A DNA stretch of 38,239 nucleotides. It comes from Acidiferrobacterales bacterium. Lineage in GTDB: Bacteria > Pseudomonadota > Gammaproteobacteria > Arenicellales > Poriferihabitantaceae. The position numbers and the translations under genes are program-made. This document shows positions 25,852 to 34,301 of this stretch, in pieces. Location of the stretch: positions 1 to 38,239 of the forward strand of contig JAHQWE010000038.1 of NCBI GenBank assembly GCA_019633985.1, given 5' to 3'. Under the pieces are notes generated by a model, which saw only the letters and a program-made list of their open reading frames with translations, made no database searches and had not been told where the DNA came from. Position 1 is the first letter of the stretch; every line of letters starts with the position of its first letter.

Positions 25852-26802
25852 ATGAACCAGGATCATATAGACGCCGGTATTTCGATCGATATTCCAGGAC
25901 TGGTCGCGATAGGCGCGCAATCAAAGTTCAGTCATACTCAACTGTTAAGGAATGCCAAAGCGGTTTTGGCTGGTGCACACCTGTCTTCCTTTCGCGGTCG
26001 CGGCATGGACTTTGCAGAGTCTCGAGAATATCTCCCAGGTGATGATCGAAGACACATCGATTGGCGAGTCACCGCTCGTACTGGTAAACCCCATACCAAG
26101 CTCTACATCGAAGAGAAAGAACGCCCTGTATTTTTATTGGTCGAAATGGGTTCCTCGATGTTTTTTGGGACCCAGGGTGGATTTAAATCCGTGACAGCAG
26201 CGCGACTGGCGGCTTACCTGGCCTGGAGCACGGTAGGTGCGGGAGACCGCGTGGGCGGAATCATTGGACGAACCGGTGAGTTCACGGATCTTCGCCCCGC
26301 ATCAGGACGGCGGGGTGCATTAAGAATGGTGAATGCATTGTCTGCTTCGACAGTATTTAATCCAGATAGCGTTGAATCTAGCGGTTCCATGCTCACGCCA
26401 CTATTGGAACAGGCTGGTCGCCTCGTCCACCCAGGAAGTCAAGTTTTTATTATCAGTGATTTCTATGATGTCAACGAGGTGACTCATCAATTGACTAGCA
26501 GATTGACTAGGCACAACGATCTGATGTTTTGCCAAATTATCGATCAACTTGAGTTAGTACCACCTGAACCTGGCCGCTACCGTTTTACCAATGGTATAGA
26601 GAGCTGTACCGTGGGTTTGCAAAGCCAGCGTCGACGGCAGGAGTATCAGAATGTTTTTGCTGAGAAGGAGAGCAAACTACGTGACCTAAGCAAGCGATTC
26701 GCGATTCCCCTGGTCAGTATGTCAGCGGGTGATACATTTAGTGACGTGTTTTCTGTTAATAGCACTACCCGGGGTGTGCAACGAGCAGGTTTTCCAGTTT
26801 GA
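25852..26802 (+). CDS. DUF58 domain protein of the MoxR-Bat operon
   Basis: This 316-residue protein has the DUF58 signature FRGRGMDFAESREYLPGDD followed by RRHIDWRVTAR (about 48-76), then a VWA-like fold. At the first metal-site position the usual DxSxS is VEMGSSM (97-103), with Glu in place of Asp, so metal binding may be altered. No membrane segment is seen. DUF58 proteins pair with MoxR ATPases and VWA proteins; the exact role is unknown. Its TGA (26800-26802) overlaps the TTG of the next gene by three of four bases, suggesting coupled translation. Confidence 0.92.
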   Translation: MNQDHIDAGISIDIPGLVAIGAQSKFSHTQLLRNAKAVLAGAHLSSFRGRGMDFAESREYLPGDDRRHIDWRVTARTGKPHTKLYIEEKERPVFLLVEMGSSMFFGTQGGFKSVTAARLAAYLAWSTVGAGDRVGGIIGRTGEFTDLRPASGRRGALRMVNALSASTVFNPDSVESSGSMLTPLLEQAGRLVHPGSQVFIISDFYDVNEVTHQLTSRLTRHNDLMFCQIIDQLELVPPEPGRYRFTNGIESCTVGLQSQRRRQEYQNVFAEKESKLRDLSKRFAIPLVSMSAGDTFSDVFSVNSTTRGVQRAGFPV

Positions 26803-27308
26803 AGGGCCCTATCAATCCAATCGATAATCTCAGGGATATCCACATTCCTGCCGATCCCGGCTGGTGGCCCCCTGCGCCAGGTTGGTGGATGGCAGCCCTT
26901 GTCGTTCTAGCACTTTCGATCTGGATTATTCGGAGTCTGGTGTTCTGGTATCGTCGAACGGAGATTGTCAGAGAGTTTCGCAAGCAGCTTCAGATCCTTG
27001 CGATTGATAATCTGGATACGCCACGAAGCCGGCAAGAAGCCATTGCCTCTATTTCGAAGCTAATCAAACGGTATTGCGTTGCCATAATAGGGAAGGGGTC
27101 GGTGGCTTCGCTTCATGGCGCCGCTTTTCTAGATTTATTGGATAAAATGAGCGCCAGTAATCAGTTCAGCGATGGCCCCGGCCGGTTGATGCTGGATGGC
27201 GCGTACCGACCAGATTCCGATGGCGACGTGGAGGCGCTGAGAAAGTTAGCGCTACAAAAGCTCACAAGCCGTTCGGTATTGAGAAGAGCAGAAAAGTTAG
27301 CAGCATGA
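26799..27308 (+). CDS. DUF4381 membrane protein of the MoxR-Bat operon
   Basis: This 169-residue protein has a short N-terminal region with the characteristic Trp/Pro-rich stretch GWWPPAPGWW, then a single transmembrane segment (about 33-52), then a cytosolic helical domain. The match to DUF4381 is by layout and the Trp-rich motif. The TTG start is chosen because it overlaps the stop of the DUF58 gene in TTGA and leaves no other start before the conserved N-terminus. The stop codon overlaps the next gene in ATGA. It probably anchors or links the Bat proteins at the inner membrane. Confidence 0.88.
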   Translation: MKGPINPIDNLRDIHIPADPGWWPPAPGWWMAALVVLALSIWIIRSLVFWYRRTEIVREFRKQLQILAIDNLDTPRSRQEAIASISKLIKRYCVAIIGKGSVASLHGAAFLDLLDKMSASNQFSDGPGRLMLDGAYRPDSDGDVEALRKLALQKLTSRSVLRRAEKLAA

Positions 27309-28348
27309 GCGGTGAGTTCCAGTTTCAAGCGCTTTGGGTATTCGTACTTCTTCCGTTACCCTGGCTGGTCTATCGCATGTTGCCCAGAGCGCATCATAAC
27401 TCAGCGGCTCTCAAGGTGCCGTTCTACACGTCTTTGGAATCACTGGAGAAAGGCACACCCAGACTAAGGTCTTCTCGGCTGTGGCTGATTCTGCTTTGTT
27501 GGCTGCTACTTGTCATATCGGCGGCTAGACCACAATGGATCGGTGAGCACACCTCGGTTCCCCTAACGGGCAGAGACTTAATGATGGCCGTGGATATTTC
27601 CGGCAGTATGAAAGCGCGGGACATGTACTTTAACCACCAACCCGAAAATCGACTGGAAGCGGTGAAGCGGGTGGCAGGAGATTTTATTCAACGGCGGAAG
27701 GGAGATCGTATCGGGTTGATTCTGTTTGGTACCAACGCCTATTTGCAAGCACCACTTAGTCTTGACCGGATCACGGTCGATCAGCTATTGCAGGAATCGG
27801 CAATTGGCCTCGCAGGCGAAAAAACTGCAATTGGTGATGCCATCGGTCTGGCCGTGAAAAGACTGAACGATCGCCCTGGAACAGAAAAGTTGCTCGTTTT
27901 GTTAACGGATGGAGCGAATACAGCAGGCGAAACCAATCCCTTGGATGCAGCTGAACTGGCGAAGCTTGCTGGATTACGCATTTATACGATTGGATTTGGT
28001 AGCGACGCGTCCGGCCAAAAAAGCTTTTTTGGGCAAAACCTATTCAGTCGGAGAAACGCCGTTGATATTGCCACGTTAAGAGAAGTAGCAACGATTACTA
28101 GTGGAAAGTTTTTTCGCGCCACCGACACTGAAACCCTGGAGGAAATCTACCGCTTGATTGATCGACTAGAGCCAGTGGAGCAGGAGTTGGATGATTTGAA
28201 GCCACTGTATGAACTTTTTTACATCCCGTTGGGTTTTGCTCTGTTTTTGTCGTTTGGCCATACCTTGTTCAACCTCATCGATCAGTCAATTGTCGAGCAA
28301 AAAAGAGAGCGAAAAATGCGTGTTGTGACTTCTGGATTGCGTTCGTGA
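27305..28348 (+). CDS. batA: BatA-like VWA-domain membrane protein
   Basis: The protein has 347 residues. Two transmembrane segments lie near the N-terminus (about 8-24 and 58-74) and one near the C-terminus (about 305-325). The VWA domain between them carries an intact metal-ion site: D97-I-S99-G-S101 at its start and LLTDGANTAG with the Asp for the third loop. BatA proteins insert in the inner membrane with the VWA domain in the periplasm and form part of the Bat complex. The start overlaps the DUF4381 stop (ATGA) and its own stop overlaps the next gene (GTGA). The symbol follows common usage for this operon. Confidence 0.93.
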   Translation: MSGEFQFQALWVFVLLPLPWLVYRMLPRAHHNSAALKVPFYTSLESLEKGTPRLRSSRLWLILLCWLLLVISAARPQWIGEHTSVPLTGRDLMMAVDISGSMKARDMYFNHQPENRLEAVKRVAGDFIQRRKGDRIGLILFGTNAYLQAPLSLDRITVDQLLQESAIGLAGEKTAIGDAIGLAVKRLNDRPGTEKLLVLLTDGANTAGETNPLDAAELAKLAGLRIYTIGFGSDASGQKSFFGQNLFSRRNAVDIATLREVATITSGKFFRATDTETLEEIYRLIDRLEPVEQELDDLKPLYELFYIPLGFALFLSFGHTLFNLIDQSIVEQKRERKMRVVTSGLRS

Positions 28349-30165
28349 ATATGGAAGAGTTTCATTTTCTGCGACCTGTTTGGCTTTTATTTATCCCCTT
28401 GACATTCGTGTTGGTGTTTCTTGTCTGGAAATACTTGGGACGAAAAAGCAATTGGGGAAAGCTGATTTCTCCGAAGCTACTTAAAGTTCTCTCAACCCAA
28501 GGTCATCGGGCAAATTCATGGGCGCCATATGTGCTACTAAGTTGCTGTTGGATAGTTGCTATGCTGGCAATGGCAGGGCCAACCTGGGAGCGCCGCCCGC
28601 AGCCACTTTTCGAACAAAACCTGAGTCGAGTAATTTTGTTTGATCTTTCCCTGTCAATGAACAGCAGTGATCTCCAACCCAGCCGACTACAACAGGCCAA
28701 GTTTCAGCTTATCGATTTGATTCAGTCGGCGAAAAATCAACAACAGGCATTAATTGTGTTTGCTGGTGATGGATTTATCGTTGCGCCGTTTACCAATGAT
28801 GCCGAAACACTAGTGAATCTGGTCCCAGGTCTCGATGTCAACACAGTCCCAGTACAAGGCAGTCGAGTTGATAAGGCATTGCTACTCGCGGCAGAGTTGA
28901 TTCGAAATGCGGAGGTTCGCTCCGCTGAATTAGTCTTAATCGCTGATGGTGCCGATCCCAACAGTGTGCTTATCGCAAAACAGTTGGCAGACGCGGGGCA
29001 CCGCTTGCACGTTCTTGGTGTCGGTACCAGACAGGGTGCACCGATTTTGCTTGGCGACGGAAGTCTACTCAAAGATCAAAATGGTAATATTGTGATCCCG
29101 TCTCTTGATCAAGCGCATCTAAGCACACTCGCCGCTGCCGGCGGAGGCACTTACGCCAATATCGGACTGGACGACCAGCAAATTCAGCGACTCAACGCGG
29201 TCGATGAGAGTGTGGAAAACCTGGTTTCCGCAGCGAACGCTACCTCTTTGGTTGGCGATAGTTGGGTGGATGCGGGCACTCTTTTTCTTCTTCCGCTGTT
29301 ACTACTTGCCAGCCTGGGGTTTCGCCGAGGCTGGTTACTCATGATTGTTTTTCTGGTATCACCTCTGCCTGACGAAGCTTATGCTTTTGAATGGAGAGAT
29401 CTCTGGCTAACCCCCAATCAACAAGCAGCCCAGGCAATGAATTCAAAGGGAAATATACAAGTACCTTCGGATGCCTCGACACGTTGGCAAGCGGCGGCAG
29501 CCTTCAGGCAAAAACAGTATGAGGAGGCGCTGACCTCGTACAATGAAATCACTTCTCGAAAGGGTGTCTCCGCGACCGATTTTTATAATCTCGGTAATGC
29601 TCAAGCAAAATCGGGCCAGCTGCAGAAAGCGCTCGAGAGTTATGAGCAATCACTGGAATTGGATCCAAAACTGCAGGACGCTATCTACAACCGCAATATC
29701 GTTCGGCAGTTGCTAGAAGATCAGGAACAGAAAAAAGGAGAAAGTCCACAGGCGCAATCAGATCAACAGAATCAGGAGCAGCAACCTGGCGAAGAGGAGA
29801 GCGAGCAGGATAATCAGGGTAAAGGCCAGCAGTCTCCTGAGAACGGAGAAATGCAGGAAGCGCAAAATCAGCAACAGGAGCAGCGGCAAGCAAACTCCGC
29901 TGAAAAACAGGTTTCAGATATCGAGGAAGACATGGAACAGGGAGAAGGAGAACAGGAGGAAAACTCCTCGGCAGACGAGCCCCAGCAAGTCGCTCAGCTC
30001 GAACAGAAAGAGAACATGTCCGGAGACTCACTCAGTGAAGAGGAACAAGCTCTGGAGCAATGGCTTAAAAAGATACCTGATGATCCTGGTGGGTTGTTAA
30101 AACGGAAGTTCCTTTACCAGTATCGATTGCGTGATGACTCCGCAGTGGAGCAAAACCCTTGGTAA
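28345..30165 (+). CDS. BatB/BatC-like VWA-TPR fusion protein
   Basis: This 606-residue protein joins a BatB-type part to a BatC-type part. N-terminal membrane segments (about 13-30 and 58-80) precede a VWA domain with the site FDLSLSM. Another hydrophobic region lies near 310-345. Then come TPR-like helices (about 385-450: AAAFRQKQYEEALTSYNE, DFYNLGNAQAKSGQLQKALE). A long Gln/Glu-rich low-complexity stretch (about 452-575) follows, then LEQWLKKIPDDPGGLLKRKF, a typical end of this family. GTG 28345 overlaps the previous stop; ATG 28351 is an equally possible start two codons on. It probably works as a periplasmic scaffold for partner proteins. Confidence 0.9.
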   Translation: MNMEEFHFLRPVWLLFIPLTFVLVFLVWKYLGRKSNWGKLISPKLLKVLSTQGHRANSWAPYVLLSCCWIVAMLAMAGPTWERRPQPLFEQNLSRVILFDLSLSMNSSDLQPSRLQQAKFQLIDLIQSAKNQQQALIVFAGDGFIVAPFTNDAETLVNLVPGLDVNTVPVQGSRVDKALLLAAELIRNAEVRSAELVLIADGADPNSVLIAKQLADAGHRLHVLGVGTRQGAPILLGDGSLLKDQNGNIVIPSLDQAHLSTLAAAGGGTYANIGLDDQQIQRLNAVDESVENLVSAANATSLVGDSWVDAGTLFLLPLLLLASLGFRRGWLLMIVFLVSPLPDEAYAFEWRDLWLTPNQQAAQAMNSKGNIQVPSDASTRWQAAAAFRQKQYEEALTSYNEITSRKGVSATDFYNLGNAQAKSGQLQKALESYEQSLELDPKLQDAIYNRNIVRQLLEDQEQKKGESPQAQSDQQNQEQQPGEEESEQDNQGKGQQSPENGEMQEAQNQQQEQRQANSAEKQVSDIEEDMEQGEGEQEENSSADEPQQVAQLEQKENMSGDSLSEEEQALEQWLKKIPDDPGGLLKRKFLYQYRLRDDSAVEQNPW

Positions 30166-31880
30166 TTAAAATACACTATCTATCACTGTTGTTTCTGCTC
30201 TGGCCGATCGGGAGTTGGGCGGAAACAACCGCTCGATTCAATCGCGATACCATACGCTTGAACGAAACCGTGGAACTGATCATAGAATCCGATCAAACAT
30301 CCATATCTCATGATGTTGATTACTCGGAGATTGAAAAGCAATTCCGCATCGTCAGTAAACGGCGGGATACCAACGTTACGGTAATGAACGGTCAAAGTCA
30401 GCTGGTCCACCGATGGCGCGCTGAACTAGCCCCACGCTCGGTAGGTTCGTTCGGGGTTGGGCCCATCACTGTAGAGCGAGAGAAAACGAATCGACTGCGA
30501 TTGACCGTATTGCCTAAGGCTGAGGAAGCCAGCACCGGTGAAGAAGTATTTATTGAGTTGGAAGTCGACAACGATAGTGTCTATGTTCAGCAGCAGATAC
30601 TGCTGACGGCGAACCTGTTTGTTTCTGTGCGGCTGTTGGACGGCTCACTCGTGGATCCCGCTCCCGCGAATACTCTAGTTAGGCGATTGGGAAAGGATAT
30701 TCGCTATGAAACTAAAAGAGCTGATAAATCCTATGCAGTTTTCCAACGTCGCTATGCGCTCATTCCTCAGAAAAGTGGAGAAATGATTATTCCCGCACTC
30801 CAGTTTGAGGGGCTCGCGGATGATATCGGCGTTTCTAACAGCGGTGTTTTCAGCCCCCTGTTCAGTCAGGGTAGAAGAATTTATGCCAATGGGAAAGCGA
30901 TTAGAATTGACGTTCGGCCGCCGGCCGCTGCGTTTACTGGTAAGAATTGGCTGCCTTCTGATTCGGTGACTATTTCTGAAGATACCGGTAATTCGGATCG
31001 CATTGAGGTCGGGCAGCCGATCACTCGAAAGATTCGATTGCAAGGGGTAAATGTAACCGCCGAGCAATTGCCCGAACCGTTCATAGAATCTGTAGAAGGT
31101 ATCCGGAGCTATCCGGATCAGAGTCGTCTCATCACGGAAGATACTGAAACTGGCGTGGTTGGAACCATGTCCATTGATATCGCTATGATTGGATCCCGCG
31201 CCGGAACTATGACCTTGCCGGAGATATCGATTCCCTGGTGGAATACCGACACCGATCAAATGGAGACAGCGGTTTTACCAGCAAGGGTAATAGAAATCGT
31301 GGAGAACACGATGGTTGCGAATGAAACCGCGACTCAGAATCTCAGTGGGGGTGACGTGAATGGGCCCACCGATAAACAGGTTCAATCGACCCCAGGCGCA
31401 GAGAAAACAAGTCAAAATGAAAGCAAGCGATGGAAGTGGATGACGGCCGGAATGGCTCTGATGTGGTTGGTCACCCTGTATTTGCTGTTTCGCTCAACGC
31501 AAAGTAGAAAACGAACACTCCACCACACTGGAGAATTAGAGAATCGGAAATTCGCCGATCACTATGAACGCGTACAGCGCGCATGCAGCCAAAACAACGC
31601 AATTTTTGCACGGAATGCCTTAAGTGAGTGGGCCATGGCTAAGTTTGATCAGTCAGGTACACTATCGCAAATAGCCGATCAAATCGATGTTAAAGGAGAA
31701 TACGCAGATCAATTCCGTGAGCAATTGCGGCATCTGGATCAATACTTGTTCTCTTCGGCTTCTTCGGAATCTTGGCAAGGTGCGGCAATGTGGCGAGCAT
31801 TTGACTATGTTTTTACGGCCCCCATTCACTCCGAAACGAAGTCCAGTAACGCATTACCCCACCTGTATTCGGATCAGTAA
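30159..31880 (+). CDS. batD: BatD-like periplasmic membrane-anchored protein
   Basis: This 573-residue protein has a signal peptide (about 1-21, ending SWA), a large beta-rich ectodomain (TARFNRDTIRLNETVELII and later similar strands), and one transmembrane segment near residue 430 (MTAGMALMWLVTLYLLF) followed by a cytosolic helical tail. This is the BatD layout. The TTG start has GGAG at 30147-30150, 8 nt upstream, and overlaps the previous stop by 7 bp; the signal peptide follows directly. It is the last gene of the Bat set, and 84 bp separate it from the ferredoxin gene. Confidence 0.9.
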   Translation: MVIKIHYLSLLFLLWPIGSWAETTARFNRDTIRLNETVELIIESDQTSISHDVDYSEIEKQFRIVSKRRDTNVTVMNGQSQLVHRWRAELAPRSVGSFGVGPITVEREKTNRLRLTVLPKAEEASTGEEVFIELEVDNDSVYVQQQILLTANLFVSVRLLDGSLVDPAPANTLVRRLGKDIRYETKRADKSYAVFQRRYALIPQKSGEMIIPALQFEGLADDIGVSNSGVFSPLFSQGRRIYANGKAIRIDVRPPAAAFTGKNWLPSDSVTISEDTGNSDRIEVGQPITRKIRLQGVNVTAEQLPEPFIESVEGIRSYPDQSRLITEDTETGVVGTMSIDIAMIGSRAGTMTLPEISIPWWNTDTDQMETAVLPARVIEIVENTMVANETATQNLSGGDVNGPTDKQVQSTPGAEKTSQNESKRWKWMTAGMALMWLVTLYLLFRSTQSRKRTLHHTGELENRKFADHYERVQRACSQNNAIFARNALSEWAMAKFDQSGTLSQIADQIDVKGEYADQFREQLRHLDQYLFSSASSESWQGAAMWRAFDYVFTAPIHSETKSSNALPHLYSDQ

Positions 31881-31964
31881 ATTGGTATGCCAGAGCACTT
31901 TCCTCTCTGACAGATATGCCATATTCTCGCGGGTTCCAGACTTATCTACTGAACACTATTTTTC

Positions 31965-32285
31965 ATGCCTACAATCCACTATGTGCTGCACGACGGCACA
32001 CGACATTCTATCGACGCTCCAATCGGTGACAGCGTAATGCTGGTTGCCTTGAGAAATGATTTTGAAGGTATTCTCGCGGAGTGCGGCGGGGCATGCAGTT
32101 GTGCAACTTGCCATGTCCATATCGATCCTGAATGGGTGAACAAATTGCCTGAGATGGATGATTTGGAGCAGGAGATGCTCGATTTTGCTGAAAATGTGGA
32201 CGACACAAGCCGCTTAAGTTGTCAGCTAAAGATTACTGACGAAATGGATGGTTTGATCGTCAACGTACCAGAATCTCAATACTAG
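31965..32285 (+). CDS. [2Fe-2S] ferredoxin, adrenodoxin type
   Basis: This 106-residue protein carries the vertebrate/bacterial adrenodoxin-type cluster motif: C40-x5-C46-x2-C49 and C86, with an additional C44 inside the loop. The typical acidic partner-binding helix (EMDDLEQEMLDFAENVDD) follows. Such ferredoxins pass electrons from a ferredoxin reductase to cytochrome P450s or Rieske oxygenases, or serve iron-sulfur assembly. No P450 or reductase gene is in the window. It lies 15 bp before the acetoacetyl-CoA synthetase gene and may share its operon. No clear Shine-Dalgarno sequence precedes the ATG. In the 84-bp gap upstream, TATGCCA occurs twice (31886 and 31915), perhaps by chance. Confidence 0.93.
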   Translation: MPTIHYVLHDGTRHSIDAPIGDSVMLVALRNDFEGILAECGGACSCATCHVHIDPEWVNKLPEMDDLEQEMLDFAENVDDTSRLSCQLKITDEMDGLIVNVPESQY

Positions 32286-32299
32286 GCTCGCGAAAGAAA

Positions 32300-34279
32300 G
32301 TGACCACTCCGCAGACTGACTCCATTGGCGAAGTGCTCTGGCAGCCCGATCAGCTGGCGATAGATAATGCCAATATTTCTCTATTTATCAATAATATAAG
32401 TGGATTATATAAAGAAGTATCTGATTATGACTCACTATACCAATGGAGTGTTAAAAACCCTGAGCTTTTTTGGCAGGAAACCTGGTCACAATTTGAGGTG
32501 ATTTTCAGCCAGCCGGCAACCTCGGTTTTACAAAACCCTCAGGCGATGCCCGGCGCACGTTGGTTTCCGGGAGCAAAATTAAATTATGCCGAGAATATGC
32601 TGCGTTTCAATGACGAAACCACAGCGATTATTTTTCGGCAGGAAAGTGGGGAAGAACGGCGGCTAAGTTATCGAGCGTTGAGAATGGAAGTGGCGCGCTA
32701 CGCATACTGGTTGCGACAAAATGGTGTCAGAAAAGGGGATCGCGTCGGTGCGTATATGGCAAACATGCCGGAAACCATTATCGCTTTTCTTGCCACCGCT
32801 AGCATTGGAGCAATTTGGTCATCTTGCTCTCCAGACTTTGGCGTCAAGGGAGTGATGGAGCGCTTTGTACAGATAGAACCTAAAGTGCTCTTCACCATAG
32901 ACGGCTATCATTACAATGGGAAATCTCACGACGTAATTTCATCTGCCGCTCAGGTGGTGGAACAGATTCAAAGTATTGAGAAAATCGTGGTGGTACCACT
33001 GCTGGATTCTCAACCTGATATCGGGCGATTAGCGGCGACAGGTAGAGATATAGTTCTTTCATATAACATTAAAAATAATTCACAAGATATTGAATTTGAA
33101 CAATTATCTTTTGATTATCCTTTGTATATTCTGTATTCTTCTGGCACAACCGGTGCACCAAAATGTATCGTCCATAGTGCTGGTGGTTCGTTGCTGCAAC
33201 ATCTGAAGGAGCATCGGCTTCATTGTGATGTTGGCAGAGAGGACAAGCTGTTTTACTTTACAACCTGTGGTTGGATGATGTGGAACTGGCTGGTGTCTGG
33301 ACTCGCGAGCGGATGTACCCTGGTTTTGTATGAAGGTTCCCCCTTTTTCCCGCGTCGCCGAAGTTTGTGGCAGTTTGCCGAAGAGGTGGGAATCACTGTT
33401 TTTGGCACGAGTGCTAGATATTTGGCGGCCTGTTCCAAAGCGAGATTGGTCCCCGCTGGAGAATATGACTTATCAAAATTGCGGGCGATTCTCTCTACCG
33501 GCTCACCGCTGGCACCGGAAAGTTTTGACTACGTGTATTCCAACGTCAAAAAGGACGTCATGCTGTCGTCTATTTCTGGTGGCACAGATATCGTTTCCTG
33601 CTTTGTGCTCGGTAATCCAACACGACCAGTCCGGCGAGGGGAGATTCAATGCCGAGGGTTAGGTATGGCGGTGGATGTTTTTGTTGACGGTCAATCGGCT
33701 GTGGGGCGGCGTGGTGAGCTGGTTTGCACCCGACCTTTCCCCAGTATGCCCATCGGTTTTTGGGGCGAACCGGACGATAGTCGGTACATTGATGCGTATT
33801 TCTCCCGGTTTGATCAAGTCTGGGCGCAGGGAGACTACGCCGAAATCACCCAAAACGATGGCGTGATCATTTACGGTCGTTCAGATGCTGTGTTGAATCC
33901 TGGTGGAGTGCGTATCGGCACTGCTGAGATTTACCGCCAGGTAGAAAAGGTCGATGCGGTGCTGGAGAGTATTTGTATTGGTCAAATTTGGTCCAACGAC
34001 GTACGTATTGTGCTTTTTGTGATTCTGCGCGATGGGGTAGAGCTGGACGCATCTCTTAAAGCAGAAATCCGAAAAGTAATAAAAGAAAACACCACTTCCC
34101 GTCATTTGCCTAAGAAAATTATTGCGGTTCCCGATATTCCCAGGACACTGAGCGGTAAGATTGTGGAGTTGGCAGTACGAAACATCGTGCATGGCGACCC
34201 TGTTAAAAATACCGATGCGCTGGCCAACCCGGAAGCATTAGAGCACTTTCGTGATCTGCCAGAGCTCCAAGAGAATTAA
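32300..34279 (+). CDS. Acetoacetyl-CoA synthetase (acetoacetate-CoA ligase)
   Basis: This 659-residue acyl-adenylate-forming enzyme makes acetoacetyl-CoA from acetoacetate, ATP and CoA. It shows the P-loop motif YSSGTTGAPKCIVHSAGG, the GWMMWNW stretch typical of acetoacetyl-CoA synthetases, a GRSDAVLNPGGVRIG hinge, and the catalytic Lys in TLSGKIVE near the C-terminus. The N-terminal part contains LWQPDQ and GARWFPGAKLNYAENML, which separate this family from acetyl-CoA synthetase. GTG 32300 is preceded by a purine-rich stretch. It precedes a thiolase by 22 bp, so the pair would turn acetoacetate into two acetyl-CoA. A related beta-keto acid substrate cannot be excluded. Confidence 0.93.
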   Translation: MTTPQTDSIGEVLWQPDQLAIDNANISLFINNISGLYKEVSDYDSLYQWSVKNPELFWQETWSQFEVIFSQPATSVLQNPQAMPGARWFPGAKLNYAENMLRFNDETTAIIFRQESGEERRLSYRALRMEVARYAYWLRQNGVRKGDRVGAYMANMPETIIAFLATASIGAIWSSCSPDFGVKGVMERFVQIEPKVLFTIDGYHYNGKSHDVISSAAQVVEQIQSIEKIVVVPLLDSQPDIGRLAATGRDIVLSYNIKNNSQDIEFEQLSFDYPLYILYSSGTTGAPKCIVHSAGGSLLQHLKEHRLHCDVGREDKLFYFTTCGWMMWNWLVSGLASGCTLVLYEGSPFFPRRRSLWQFAEEVGITVFGTSARYLAACSKARLVPAGEYDLSKLRAILSTGSPLAPESFDYVYSNVKKDVMLSSISGGTDIVSCFVLGNPTRPVRRGEIQCRGLGMAVDVFVDGQSAVGRRGELVCTRPFPSMPIGFWGEPDDSRYIDAYFSRFDQVWAQGDYAEITQNDGVIIYGRSDAVLNPGGVRIGTAEIYRQVEKVDAVLESICIGQIWSNDVRIVLFVILRDGVELDASLKAEIRKVIKENTTSRHLPKKIIAVPDIPRTLSGKIVELAVRNIVHGDPVKNTDALANPEALEHFRDLPELQEN

Positions 34280-34301
34280 TTCATCAGGATAGATTTGAAT
34301 C

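Noticed and set aside
31886-31921. TATGCCA direct repeat upstream of the ferredoxin gene as an operator
   Set aside because: Only 7 bp, two copies 29 bp apart, no symmetry and no clear promoter; could be chance.
31687-32037. 116-codon + frame overlapping the end of batD and the ferredoxin start
   Set aside because: It overlaps two well-supported genes in another frame and has no family pattern.
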